Of a stretch of DNA of 5,413 bases, positions 1-5,413 are shown piece after piece. Below the pieces are notes generated by a model. That model worked only from the letters and a program-made list of their open reading frames with translations, was not told the DNA's origin and did not search any database. The stretch covers positions 1 through 5,413 of the forward strand of contig CAMLOC010000294.1 of assembly GCA_946481465.1 (NCBI GenBank), written 5' to 3'. The DNA is from an uncultured Shinella sp. Its GTDB lineage: Bacteria > Pseudomonadota > Alphaproteobacteria > Rhizobiales > Rhizobiaceae. Both the position numbers and the translations under genes were made by a program. Positions within the stretch are counted from its first letter, which is position 1; each line of letters starts with the position of its first letter.

Positions 1-423
1 GTCGCGGATGACGCCGGAGAAGCGCTTGACGATCTGCCGTTCTATCGCCTGCAACTCGCCGAGCTGCTCGGCGGAGAGCGCGCTGGTGCCGTTGAGCTGC
101 ACCTTGTGCTCGTTGTCGCGCCCCTCGTAGTTCTTGAGGACGGCCTTGACGAGAAGGCGCAGCCGCTCCTGTGGCGCGACGTCGGTGCGGTCGGCCGCCT
201 CGATCGCCGTCTCCAGTTCGGTCAGATGCGTGCGCACGATGTCGAAGATCAGCGCGTCCTTGCTCGGATAATAGTGATAGAGCAGGGCCTTCGAGACGTT
301 GCTGTGCGAGGCGATCAGCGACATGGAGGCCTTCTCCATGCCCATTTCGGCGAACACCGCCGCGGCACTCGACAGAATGCCACGCTGTTTTTCCTCGAAA
401 TCGACTGCGCGCGTGCGTGCCAT
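1..423 (-). CDS. TetR/AcrR-family transcriptional regulator, probable PaaR-type repressor (partial, C-terminus beyond the left edge)
   Basis: Reading leftward from the ATG at 423, 141 codons are open to the window edge with no stop, so the ligand-binding C-terminus is missing. The visible part has the usual TetR N-terminal layout: a helix over residues 12-28 (..GILSSAAAVFAEMGME), then a helix-turn-helix at about residues 33-52 ending in the typical VSKALLYHYYPSKDAL. This second stretch matches the TetR recognition helix and the start of helix 4. The start is supported by a weak AGGA four bases upstream and by the normal distance from start to HTH. It lies in the same direction as paaG-paaI-paaK, 95 bases after paaK, so it may be the last gene of that transcript or have its own promoter. 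From its position I infer that it represses this cluster through the operator at 3148-3161. Known PaaR proteins of the TetR family respond to phenylacetyl-CoA. The family call is firm; the PaaR role is inference. Confidence 0.9.
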   Translation of the reverse strand, partial: MARTRAVDFEEKQRGILSSAAAVFAEMGMEKASMSLIASHSNVSKALLYHYYPSKDALIFDIVRTHLTELETAIEAADRTDVAPQERLRLLVKAVLKNYEGRDNEHKVQLNGTSALSAEQLGELQAIERQIVKRFSGVIRD

Positions 424-460
424 GATATCCTGCTTCTGCTTTGTCCGGCCGGCCGCTTCC

Positions 461-480
461 GGGAGGGCGGCGGCCCTCCC
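461..480. repeat. Perfect GC-rich inverted repeat (8-bp stem, 4-base loop) in the paaK-tetR gap
   Basis: GGGAGGGC at 461-468 and GCCCTCCC at 473-480 are exact reverse complements around a four-base loop. In the leftward transcript the hairpin would lie in the leader of the regulator gene, ending 37 bases before its ATG. No T-run follows on either strand, so it is not a standard intrinsic terminator. It could stabilise or process the mRNA between paaK and the regulator gene, or be chance in GC-rich DNA. Confidence 0.5.
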
Positions 481-499
481 TATACACAGTCAACCGGGT

Positions 500-515
500 G
501 CCGGGCTATCCCGGC
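500..515 (-). repeat. Short hairpin just after the paaK stop codon (6-bp stem, 4-base loop)
   Basis: On the minus strand GCCGGG (515-510) pairs with CCCGGC (505-500) around the loop ATAG, starting three bases after the paaK TGA. It has the place and size of a transcription terminator stem but lacks the following T-run, so I list it as a 3' structure and not as a proven terminator. With the hairpin at 461-480 it could lower read-through from paaK into the regulator. Confidence 0.4.
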
Positions 516-518
516 GCT

Positions 519-1829
519 TCACTCTTTGGGGCGGTTGTCGACCACCCGCTTGGCCTTGCCTTCCGAGCGGGCGACACCGCCCGGTTCGTGCACGAGGATC
601 TTCGTGGAGACGCCGACCACGCTCTTGATGTGGTGGGCGAGTTCCCTTGCCGATCCCGTGCGGGCCTCTGCGTCGGCGGCCTCCTGCGTGCATTCGACAT
701 GCACCGTCATGTTGTCCATACGGCCCGCGCGGGTCAGTTCTATCTGGAAATGCGGCGCCAGCCCGCGGCATTTCAGGATCTGCTCCTCGATCTGCGTGGG
801 GAAGACGTTCACGCCGCGCACGATCATCATGTCGTCGGAGCGGCCGGTGACCTTCTCCATGCGGCGCATGGCGCGTGCGGTGCCGGGCAAAAGCCGCGTC
901 AGGTCGCGCGTGCGGTAGCGGATGATCGGCAGGCCTTCCTTGGTGAGGGTGGTGAAGACCAGTTCGCCGATCTCGCCGTCCGGCAGCACCGCGCCCGTCA
1001 CGGGGTCGATGATTTCCGGGTAGAAATGGTCTTCCCAGATATGCAGGCCGTCCTTGGTCTCGACGCATTCGTTGGCGACGCCCGGGCCCATGACTTCCGA
1101 CAGGCCGTAGATGTCGACGGCATGCATGTCGAAGGCCTGCTCGATCTCCTCGCGCATGGCGTTGGTCCAGGGCTCGGCGCCGAAGATGCCGACGGCGAGC
1201 GAGCTTTCGCGCGGGTCGACGCCCTGGCGGCGGAACTCGTCGAGGATGGAGAGCATGTAGGAGGGCGTGACCATGATGATGCGCGGCTTGAAGTCCTGCA
1301 TCAGCGTCACCTGGCGTTCCGTCATGCCGCCGGAGATCGGCACGACGGTGCAGCCGAGCTTCTCGGCGCCGTAATGCGCGCCGAGGCCGCCGGTGAAGAG
1401 GCCGTAGCCATAGGCGACATGCACGATATCGCCGGCCCGCCCGCCGGAGGCGCGGATCGAGCGGGCGACGACGGTCGCCCAGGTGTCGATGTCCTTCTGC
1501 GTATAGCCGACGACGGTGGGCTTGCCGGTCGTGCCCGACGAGGCGTGGATGCGCGCGAGCTTCTCACGCGGCACGGCGAACATGCCGAAGGGGTAGGTGT
1601 CGCGCAGGTCCTTCTTGGTGGTGAAGGGGAATTTCGCGAGGTCGGCGAGCGTCTTCAGGTCCGACGGGTGCACGCCCGCTTCGTCGAAGCGCTGGCGGTA
1701 GAAGGGCGAGTTCTCATAGGCGTGGGTCAGCGACCATTTCATGCGCTCGAGCTGCAGCGCGGAAATCTCGTCGCGGGAGGCCGTCTCGATCGCTTCGAGC
1801 TCTCCGGGGCGGGGGGACAGGTCTTCCAT
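519..1829 (-). CDS. paaK: Phenylacetate-CoA ligase PaaK
   Basis: This 436-residue protein matches the usual PaaK length (about 430-440). It activates phenylacetate with ATP and CoA to phenylacetyl-CoA, AMP and pyrophosphate in the cytoplasm. That is the entry step of the pathway and also makes the probable inducer. Visible adenylate-forming motifs, in order, are the glycine-rich P-loop HASSGTTGKP at residues 95-104, VAYGYGLFTGGLGAHYG near 138-154, the YGLSE motif at 241-245, RYRTRDL at 304-310, and the start of the C-terminal domain GRSDDMMIVRGVNVFPTQIE at 329-348. The tail GKAKRVVDNRPKE contains the lysine region expected for catalysis. The start is set by a strong GGAGGAGA Shine-Dalgarno at 1835-1842, five bases before the ATG. 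It follows paaI by 39 bases in the same direction. No truncation or missing motif is seen. Confidence 0.97.
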   Translation of the reverse strand: MEDLSPRPGELEAIETASRDEISALQLERMKWSLTHAYENSPFYRQRFDEAGVHPSDLKTLADLAKFPFTTKKDLRDTYPFGMFAVPREKLARIHASSGTTGKPTVVGYTQKDIDTWATVVARSIRASGGRAGDIVHVAYGYGLFTGGLGAHYGAEKLGCTVVPISGGMTERQVTLMQDFKPRIIMVTPSYMLSILDEFRRQGVDPRESSLAVGIFGAEPWTNAMREEIEQAFDMHAVDIYGLSEVMGPGVANECVETKDGLHIWEDHFYPEIIDPVTGAVLPDGEIGELVFTTLTKEGLPIIRYRTRDLTRLLPGTARAMRRMEKVTGRSDDMMIVRGVNVFPTQIEEQILKCRGLAPHFQIELTRAGRMDNMTVHVECTQEAADAEARTGSARELAHHIKSVVGVSTKILVHEPGGVARSEGKAKRVVDNRPKE

Positions 1830-1868
1830 GAAAATCTCCTCCGAGAATACGGGACGGTGCCTTCTGCC

Positions 1869-2309
1869 TCACTCCGGCAGATGGGTGCCCTTGACTGTTC
1901 GCGAGTGGCCGCGGAATTCCGCGACATGCTCGCCCTCCTGGTTGGTGATGCGGATGTCGTAGATGCCGCCGCGGCCTCGGCGCGATACTTCCCGCGCAGT
2001 CGCGGTCAACCGGTCGCCCCGGAAGGCCGGCGCGATGAAGGTCACCGAACAGTGCTGGGCGACGGTGCGCTGGTTGTAGGTGTTGCAGGCGAAGGCGAAG
2101 GCCGAATCCGCCAGCGTGAAGATGTAGCCGCCGTGGCAGGTGCCGTGGCCGTTGGTCATGGTCTCGGCAACGGTCATGGCGATGACCGCCCCGCCGGGTG
2201 CGACGGAGACGAGTTCCATGCCGAGATGGCGTGTGGCGTTGTCGTCGTCCCACATCGCCCTGGCGCAGGCTTCGGCAAGCATTTGCGGGGAAAGCTCGGC
2301 GGCGCTCAT
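1869..2309 (-). CDS. paaI: Hydroxyphenylacetyl-CoA thioesterase PaaI (hotdog fold)
   Basis: This 146-residue single-domain protein has the 4HBT hotdog signature NGHGTCHGGYIFTLADSAFA at residues 53-72. It includes Asn53, His59 and Asp68; the Asp aligns with the catalytic Asp of E. coli PaaI. The family forms tetramers that hydrolyse phenylacetyl-CoA derivatives, notably ring-hydroxylated ones, to free CoA from dead-end or toxic products. Its length is normal for PaaI. The start codon overlaps the paaG stop in an ATGA arrangement (2306-2309). There is no good Shine-Dalgarno directly upstream, only a GGAG about 14 bases before the start, so translation is probably coupled to paaG. The C-terminal residues ..HSRTVKGTHLPE are also PaaI-like. 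Neighbours paaG and paaK make this assignment much stronger than a generic thioesterase call. Confidence 0.95.
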   Translation of the reverse strand: MSAAELSPQMLAEACARAMWDDDNATRHLGMELVSVAPGGAVIAMTVAETMTNGHGTCHGGYIFTLADSAFAFACNTYNQRTVAQHCSVTFIAPAFRGDRLTATAREVSRRGRGGIYDIRITNQEGEHVAEFRGHSRTVKGTHLPE

Positions 2310-3094
2310 TTGCCCGAAAACTCCGGCTTGCGCTTTTCGAGGAAGGCGGAAACGCCCTCGGCGTAATCGGCACTGCGGCCGGCCTCACGCTGCAGGTCGC
2401 GTTCGAGGTCGAGCTGCTGGTCGAGCGAATGGGTGGCGGCGGCCTGGATGGCGCGTTTCGTCATGCCGAGGCCCCTGGTCGGGCCGGCGGCAAGACGGGT
2501 GGCGAGCGCGGTCGCCTCTTCCATCAGCCTGTCGTCGTCGACGGCGCGCCAGATGAGGCCCCAGTCGGCGGCGGTTTCGGCGCCCAGCGGCTCGGCGGTG
2601 AGGGCGAGCGCCTTGGCGCGGGCTTCGCCGATCAGGCGCGGCAGGCTCCAGGTGCCGCCGGAATCCGGCACGAGGCCGATCCTGGAAAAAGCCTGGATGA
2701 AGCGGGCGGAGCGGGCGGCGAGCGTGATGTCGCAGGCGAAGGCGATGTTGGCGCCCGCCCCGGCGGCGACGCCGTTGACGGCGCAGATGACGGGCTTTTC
2801 GAGGCTGCGGATGAGACGCAGCAGCGGATTGTAATAGGTCTCGATCGTGTGGCCGAGGTCCGGCACGCCCTTCTTGGGGTCGCGGTCGCCGAGATCCTGG
2901 CCGGCGCAGAAACCGCGGCCGGCGCCGGTCAGCAGCACGGCGCGCACCGCGGCGTCCGCATGCGCGCGCTCGAAGCCGGCGCGCAGCGCAAGATGCATCT
3001 CGTCGTTGAAGGCGTTGAGCTTGTCCGGGCGGTTCAGCGTGAGGCTGAGAACGCCGTCGGCAAACGCCGACAGGATGGTGTCGGAAGTGGTCAT
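2306..3094 (-). CDS. paaG: 1,2-epoxyphenylacetyl-CoA isomerase PaaG (crotonase superfamily)
   Basis: This 262-residue crotonase-fold enzyme equals E. coli PaaG in length and, from memory, matches it closely along the whole chain. It isomerises ring-1,2-epoxyphenylacetyl-CoA to the oxepin-CoA and can also shift double bonds in later intermediates. Visible signatures are LNRPDKLNAFNDEMH at residues 19-33, the oxyanion-hole and CoA-binding segment LLTGAGRGFCAGQDL at 54-68, VICAVNGVAAGAGANIAFACD at 102-122 and IGLVPDSGGTW at 139-149. Asp144 of the LVPD motif aligns with the catalytic Asp of PaaG, and the second Glu of ordinary hydratases is absent. The tail LERDLQREAGRSADYAEGVS is also PaaG-like. 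I chose the ATG at 3094 because GGGAGGAA sits just upstream and the family starts here; an upstream in-frame ATG at 3145 would place 17 residues over the promoter. It is first in the leftward block. Confidence 0.96.
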   Translation of the reverse strand: MTTSDTILSAFADGVLSLTLNRPDKLNAFNDEMHLALRAGFERAHADAAVRAVLLTGAGRGFCAGQDLGDRDPKKGVPDLGHTIETYYNPLLRLIRSLEKPVICAVNGVAAGAGANIAFACDITLAARSARFIQAFSRIGLVPDSGGTWSLPRLIGEARAKALALTAEPLGAETAADWGLIWRAVDDDRLMEEATALATRLAAGPTRGLGMTKRAIQAAATHSLDQQLDLERDLQREAGRSADYAEGVSAFLEKRKPEFSGK

Positions 3095-3096
3095 GG

Positions 3097-3104
3097 TTCC
3101 TCCC
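3097..3104 (-). promoter_or_regulatory. Ribosome binding site that fixes the paaG start
   Basis: On the minus strand GGGAGGAA precedes the ATG at 3094, with four bases between the GGAGG core and the start. It favours this start over the in-frame ATG at 3145, which lies inside the candidate promoter and operator region. Confidence 0.75.
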
Positions 3105-3135
3105 TGTCGCCCTTCCCAGCGGCGACCATAAAAAA

Positions 3136-3164
3136 ACTCTTGCATAAACCGACCGGTCAGTCAA
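3136..3164 (-). promoter_or_regulatory. Candidate leftward promoter for paaG-paaI-paaK
   Basis: On the minus strand TTGACT (3164-3159) matches five of six bases of the -35 consensus. After a 17-base spacer comes AAGAGT (3141-3136), a poor -10 with three of six matches. The transcript would start some 35 bases before the paaG ATG. The near-palindrome at 3148-3161 overlaps the -35 and fills much of the spacer, where a bound repressor would exclude RNA polymerase. The -35 is convincing by position; the -10 is weak. Confidence 0.4.
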
Positions 3165-3171
3165 TTATAAA
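3140..3171 (+). promoter_or_regulatory. Candidate rightward promoter for the aldehyde dehydrogenase and transporter genes
   Basis: The only A/T-rich stretch near the gene contains TATAAA at 3166-3171, a plausible -10. It would start the transcript about 20 bases before the ATG at 3196. The best -35-like element is TTGCAT at 3140-3145, but the spacer is 20 bases, longer than ideal. The operator sits between the two elements. The exact elements are uncertain; the presence of a promoter here is likely because the genes on both sides diverge. Confidence 0.4.
3148..3161. promoter_or_regulatory. Probable TetR-family (PaaR-like) operator shared by both divergent blocks
   Basis: ACCGACCGGTCAGT is a near-perfect 14-base palindrome: the core GACCGGTC is exact, and only the third pair from each end mismatches. 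Operators with a GACCGGTC-like centre and AC/GT ends are common for TetR-family regulators of catabolic genes. It lies in the only gap between divergent catabolic genes in the window and overlaps candidate promoter elements on both strands. A TetR-type gene is at the end of the leftward block. Its binding by that regulator is inferred. Confidence 0.65.
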
Positions 3172-3195
3172 AGCACTGACTGGGAGGAGCCAGAG

Positions 3196-4857
3196 ATGAC
3201 CGGACTTTTCGAGCGCCATCGCCCGACGCTGACCGCCGCAATCGACGCGGCTGCAAGGCGCGATTTCTGGACCGTCTATCCCGAAGTGCCGAGCGGCAAG
3301 ATCTATGGCGAGACGGCGAAGGACGATGGCCTTGCGGCCTACAGGGCACGGCTCGATACCGCGTTCGATCTTGCCGATCACCCGGCGGAAGGGCGCGTCG
3401 GTGCGGAAGTCTCGCCTTACGGACCTACCCTCGGCATCACCTATCCCGCCGCCTCCGCGGACATGCTCGTCATGGCCTCGCGCGCGGCTGCCCCGCAATG
3501 GGCCGCCGCCTCGCCTGACGTGCGCGCCGGCATCTGCCTTGAAATCCTCGCACGCCTCAATGCCCGCAGCTTCGAGATGGCGAACGCCGTCATGCACACG
3601 ACGGGCCAGGCCTTCGCCATGGCCTTCCAGGCCGGCGGCCCGCATGCGCAGGATCGGGGCCTCGAGGCCGTCGCCCAGGCCTATGCCGAGATGACCCGCA
3701 TACCGGCGCAGGCGACCTGGACCAAGCCGCAGGGCAAGGGTGCGCCGATCGTCATGGAAAAGCACTGGCGCATTATCCCGCGCGGCGTTTCGCTTGCCAT
3801 CGGCTGCAACACCTTCCCTACCTGGAACAGCTATCCGGGCCTCTTCGCCAGCCTCGCCACCGGCAACACCGTCATCGTCAAGCCGCATCCGGCGGCGATC
3901 CTGCCGCTCGCCATCACCGTCGAGATCGCCCGGCAGGTGCTGGTGGAGGAGGGCTTCGCGGCCGATATCGTGCTGCTCGCCGCCGATGCGCCCGGCGCCG
4001 AGATCACCAGGGACCTCGTGCAGCATCCGGCTGTCGCCATCGTCGACTATACCGGCTCCAACGCATTCGGAACCTGGGTGCGCGAAAACGCCGGCGGGGC
4101 GGATGTCTATACCGAGGAGGCGGGCGTCAATTCGATCGTCATCGGCGCGACGGACGATTTTGCCGGCATGTGCGGCAACATTGCCTTCTCGCTCTCGCTC
4201 TATTCCGGCCAGATGTGCACGGCGCCGCAGGACATTTTCGTGCCGCGCGGCGGTATCGAGACCAATGAGGGGCACAAGAGTTTCGACGCGGTCGCGGCCG
4301 GCATCGCCGCCGCCGTCGACGGCCTTCTGGCCGACCCGGCGCGCGCGGCCGGTGTCTGCGGCGCCATCGCCAATCCGGCGACGCTCGCCCGCATCGCGAC
4401 GACCCGTCCCCTCGGCCGCATCGTGCGCGATTCCGCGCCCGTCGACGGTCTCGACGGCGCCCGCACCGCGACACCGCTGATCCTCGCCGTCGATGCGGCG
4501 AATACGGGCGCCTATGGCGAGGAGCGTTTCGGCCCCATCGCCTTCGTCGTCGCGGTCGATGACGTGGGGGAGGGTGTCGAGCGCGCCGCGGCGCTTGCCG
4601 AGCGCAAGGGCGCGATCACGGCCGCGCTCTATGCGACGGATGCGGCGCAGATCCTTGCGGCCGCCGATCGTTTCGCCACGGCGGGCGTCAATCTCTCTGT
4701 CAACCTGACCGGCGGCATCTATGTCAACCAGAGCGCCGCCTTCAGCGATTTCCACGTCACCGGTGCCAACCCTGCGGGCAATGCCAGCCTGACGGATACG
4801 GCCTTCGTCGCGAACCGGTTCCGCGTGGTGATGTGGCGCCGCCCCGTGGCGGCGTGA
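3196..4857 (+). CDS. paaN: PaaN-type aldehyde dehydrogenase of phenylacetate degradation (3-oxo-5,6-dehydrosuberyl-CoA semialdehyde dehydrogenase role), without hydrolase domain
   Basis: This 553-residue protein is an aldehyde dehydrogenase of the PaaN type. Its expected role is NAD(P)+-dependent oxidation of the semialdehyde formed when the oxepin-CoA ring is opened. Visible ALDH landmarks are GCNTFPTWN at residues 203-211 (the Asn-bearing loop), GNTVIVKPHP at 223-232 (cofactor-binding Lys), TEEAGVNSIVI at 306-316 (general-base Glu, replacing the usual ELGGK), YSGQMCTAPQ at 336-345 with catalytic Cys341, and EERFGPIAF at 442-450. The chain ends soon after the ALDH fold. The roughly 130-residue MaoC-like hydratase domain of E. 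coli PaaZ (about 680 residues) is therefore absent. GGGAGGAG at 3182-3189 sets the start. It diverges from paaG across a 101-base regulatory gap. The family is secure; the exact substrate is inferred from context, and some annotations would call it PaaZ. Confidence 0.88.
   Translation: MTGLFERHRPTLTAAIDAAARRDFWTVYPEVPSGKIYGETAKDDGLAAYRARLDTAFDLADHPAEGRVGAEVSPYGPTLGITYPAASADMLVMASRAAAPQWAAASPDVRAGICLEILARLNARSFEMANAVMHTTGQAFAMAFQAGGPHAQDRGLEAVAQAYAEMTRIPAQATWTKPQGKGAPIVMEKHWRIIPRGVSLAIGCNTFPTWNSYPGLFASLATGNTVIVKPHPAAILPLAITVEIARQVLVEEGFAADIVLLAADAPGAEITRDLVQHPAVAIVDYTGSNAFGTWVRENAGGADVYTEEAGVNSIVIGATDDFAGMCGNIAFSLSLYSGQMCTAPQDIFVPRGGIETNEGHKSFDAVAAGIAAAVDGLLADPARAAGVCGAIANPATLARIATTRPLGRIVRDSAPVDGLDGARTATPLILAVDAANTGAYGEERFGPIAFVVAVDDVGEGVERAAALAERKGAITAALYATDAAQILAAADRFATAGVNLSVNLTGGIYVNQSAAFSDFHVTGANPAGNASLTDTAFVANRFRVVMWRRPVAA
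4837..4854 (+). repeat. Hairpin at the 3' end of the aldehyde dehydrogenase gene
   Basis: CGCCGCC (4837-4843) and GGCGGCG (4848-4854) form an exact seven-base stem around CCGT, ending at the base before the TGA. No T-run follows directly, so read-through into the transporter gene is expected. It could be an mRNA stability element or simply a consequence of GC-rich codons. Confidence 0.3.
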
Positions 4858-4903
4858 GGAGTTCACGCTTCAATCTTTGTCTTTGTTGGGAGGAGAAACC
4901 GAC

Positions 4904-5413
4904 ATGAAACTTGCCCTTGCCACGACTGCCCTGGCCCTCGTCCTCGGCTGTGCCGCGCCCGCCCTTGCCGATATCAAGGTCGGCGCGACCCTTTCGGAAA
5001 CCGGCCCCGCCTCCTTCCTCGGCGATCCGGAGGCCAAGACGCTGAAGATGCTGGTCGAGGAGATCAATGCGGCCGGCGGCGTCAACGGCGAGAAGATCGA
5101 GCTGATCGTCTATGACGACGGCGGCGACCCGAACAAGGCGCGCACCTTCGCCACCCGCCTGGTGGAGGACGACGAGGTCGTCGCCGTGATCGGCGGCACG
5201 ACGACCGGCACCTCCATGGCCATTATCCCGGTCTTCGAGGATGCCGAGATTCCGTTCATCTCGCTTGCCGGCGCCATCGAGATCATCGATCCCGTCCGCC
5301 CCTTCACCTTCAAGACGCCGCACACGGACCGCATGGCCTGCGCCAAGATCTTCGAGGACATGAAGAAGGCCGGCATCAGCAAGATCGGCCTGATCTCCGG
5401 CTCCGACGGCTTC
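4904..5413 (+). CDS. ABC-transporter periplasmic substrate-binding protein, branched-chain-amino-acid (LivK) type (partial, C-terminus beyond the right edge)
   Basis: The 170 visible codons, open to the window edge, begin with an export signal: MK, a hydrophobic core, and a probable signal peptidase I site after ALA at residue 22. The mature part starts with DIKVGATLSETGPASFLGDP, the standard opening of the Peripla_BP_6 (Leu/Ile/Val-binding) fold. It continues with EEINAAGGVNGEKIELIVYD at about residues 52-71 and VVAVIGGTTTGTSMAIIPVF near 92-111. Such proteins capture a ligand in the periplasm and deliver it to LivHMGF-type permeases. GGGAGGAG at 4888-4895 supports the start. It lies 46 bases after paaN in the same direction, so co-transcription is likely. 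From this context phenylacetate or a related aromatic acid is the probable ligand, but the sequence does not show this, and branched-chain amino acids cannot be excluded. A Cys at residue 16 gives a lipobox-like VLGC. Confidence 0.9.
   Translation, partial: MKLALATTALALVLGCAAPALADIKVGATLSETGPASFLGDPEAKTLKMLVEEINAAGGVNGEKIELIVYDDGGDPNKARTFATRLVEDDEVVAVIGGTTTGTSMAIIPVFEDAEIPFISLAGAIEIIDPVRPFTFKTPHTDRMACAKIFEDMKKAGISKIGLISGSDGF

Noticed and set aside
445..454. CCGGCCGGCC palindrome before the regulator as an autoregulatory operator
   Set aside because: It does not resemble the ACCGACCGGTCAGT site, and short GC palindromes are expected by chance at this base composition.
488..493. TTGACT on the minus strand as the -35 of a separate promoter for the regulator
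   Set aside because: At a 16-18 base spacing only GC-rich sequence is found where a -10 should be. The TATAGG nearby is too close to the hexamer to pair with it.
441..2366. Very long plus-strand open frame (641 codons) opposite paaK and paaI
   Set aside because: It lies antisense to two well-recognised genes and crosses both the paaI-paaK gap and the end of paaK. It has no family resemblance and a composition rich in Gly, Ala, Arg, Asp and His. Long antisense frames are a common effect of high-GC codon use.
3095..3145. Upstream in-frame start for paaG adding 17 residues
   Set aside because: The added residues are not part of the PaaG family, would overlap the candidate leftward promoter region close to the operator, and lack a ribosome binding site as good as that before 3094.
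2198..3199. Plus-strand open frame of 333 codons opposite paaG
   Set aside because: It is antisense to paaG and runs through the divergent promoter region. It has no recognisable domain.
3157..4866. Minus-strand open frame of 569 codons covering the whole paaN gene
   Set aside because: It is the antisense shadow of a clear aldehyde dehydrogenase, with repetitive Arg/Gly/Asp-rich composition and no recognisable domain.

Overview
The window is part of a phenylacetate (phenylacetyl-CoA) catabolism cluster from a high-GC Gram-negative bacterium. Codon choice, the TetR-type regulator, the PaaN-type aldehyde dehydrogenase and an adjoining branched-chain-amino-acid-type ABC transporter gene suggest an alphaproteobacterium, probably Rhizobiales. 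That placement is inferred from gene content and style; no marker gene is present.

Layout. A leftward block runs from about 3094 to the left edge in the order paaG (isomerase), paaI (thioesterase), paaK (phenylacetate-CoA ligase) and a TetR-family regulator cut by the left edge. paaG and paaI overlap by 4 bases (ATGA), and paaK follows 39 bases after paaI. A 95-base gap with two GC-rich hairpins separates paaK from the regulator. A rightward block starts at 3196 with a stand-alone PaaN-type aldehyde dehydrogenase. It is followed 46 bases later by the start of a periplasmic substrate-binding protein, cut by the right edge. The 101-base divergent region (3095-3195) carries one clear TetR-type near-palindrome (3148-3161) among candidate promoter elements for both directions.

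How the genes work together. PaaK activates phenylacetate to phenylacetyl-CoA. In the known pathway the PaaABCE epoxidase (not in this window) makes the ring epoxide, PaaG isomerises it to the oxepin-CoA, a hydrolase opens the ring, and an aldehyde dehydrogenase oxidises the resulting semialdehyde. PaaI hydrolyses dead-end or toxic CoA esters and so recycles CoA. The rightward gene supplies only the dehydrogenase half of what is a fused two-domain PaaZ in E. coli, so the ring-opening hydrolase must be encoded elsewhere. The substrate-binding protein suggests that an ABC importer for phenylacetate or a related aromatic acid belongs to the same regulon. The TetR protein is the natural candidate for the operator, with phenylacetyl-CoA the likely inducer by analogy with characterised PaaR proteins.

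I found no mobile element, CRISPR array, tRNA or rRNA, and nothing that looks like a wholly new system. The points most worth following are the shared operator, the split PaaZ function and the transporter linkage.
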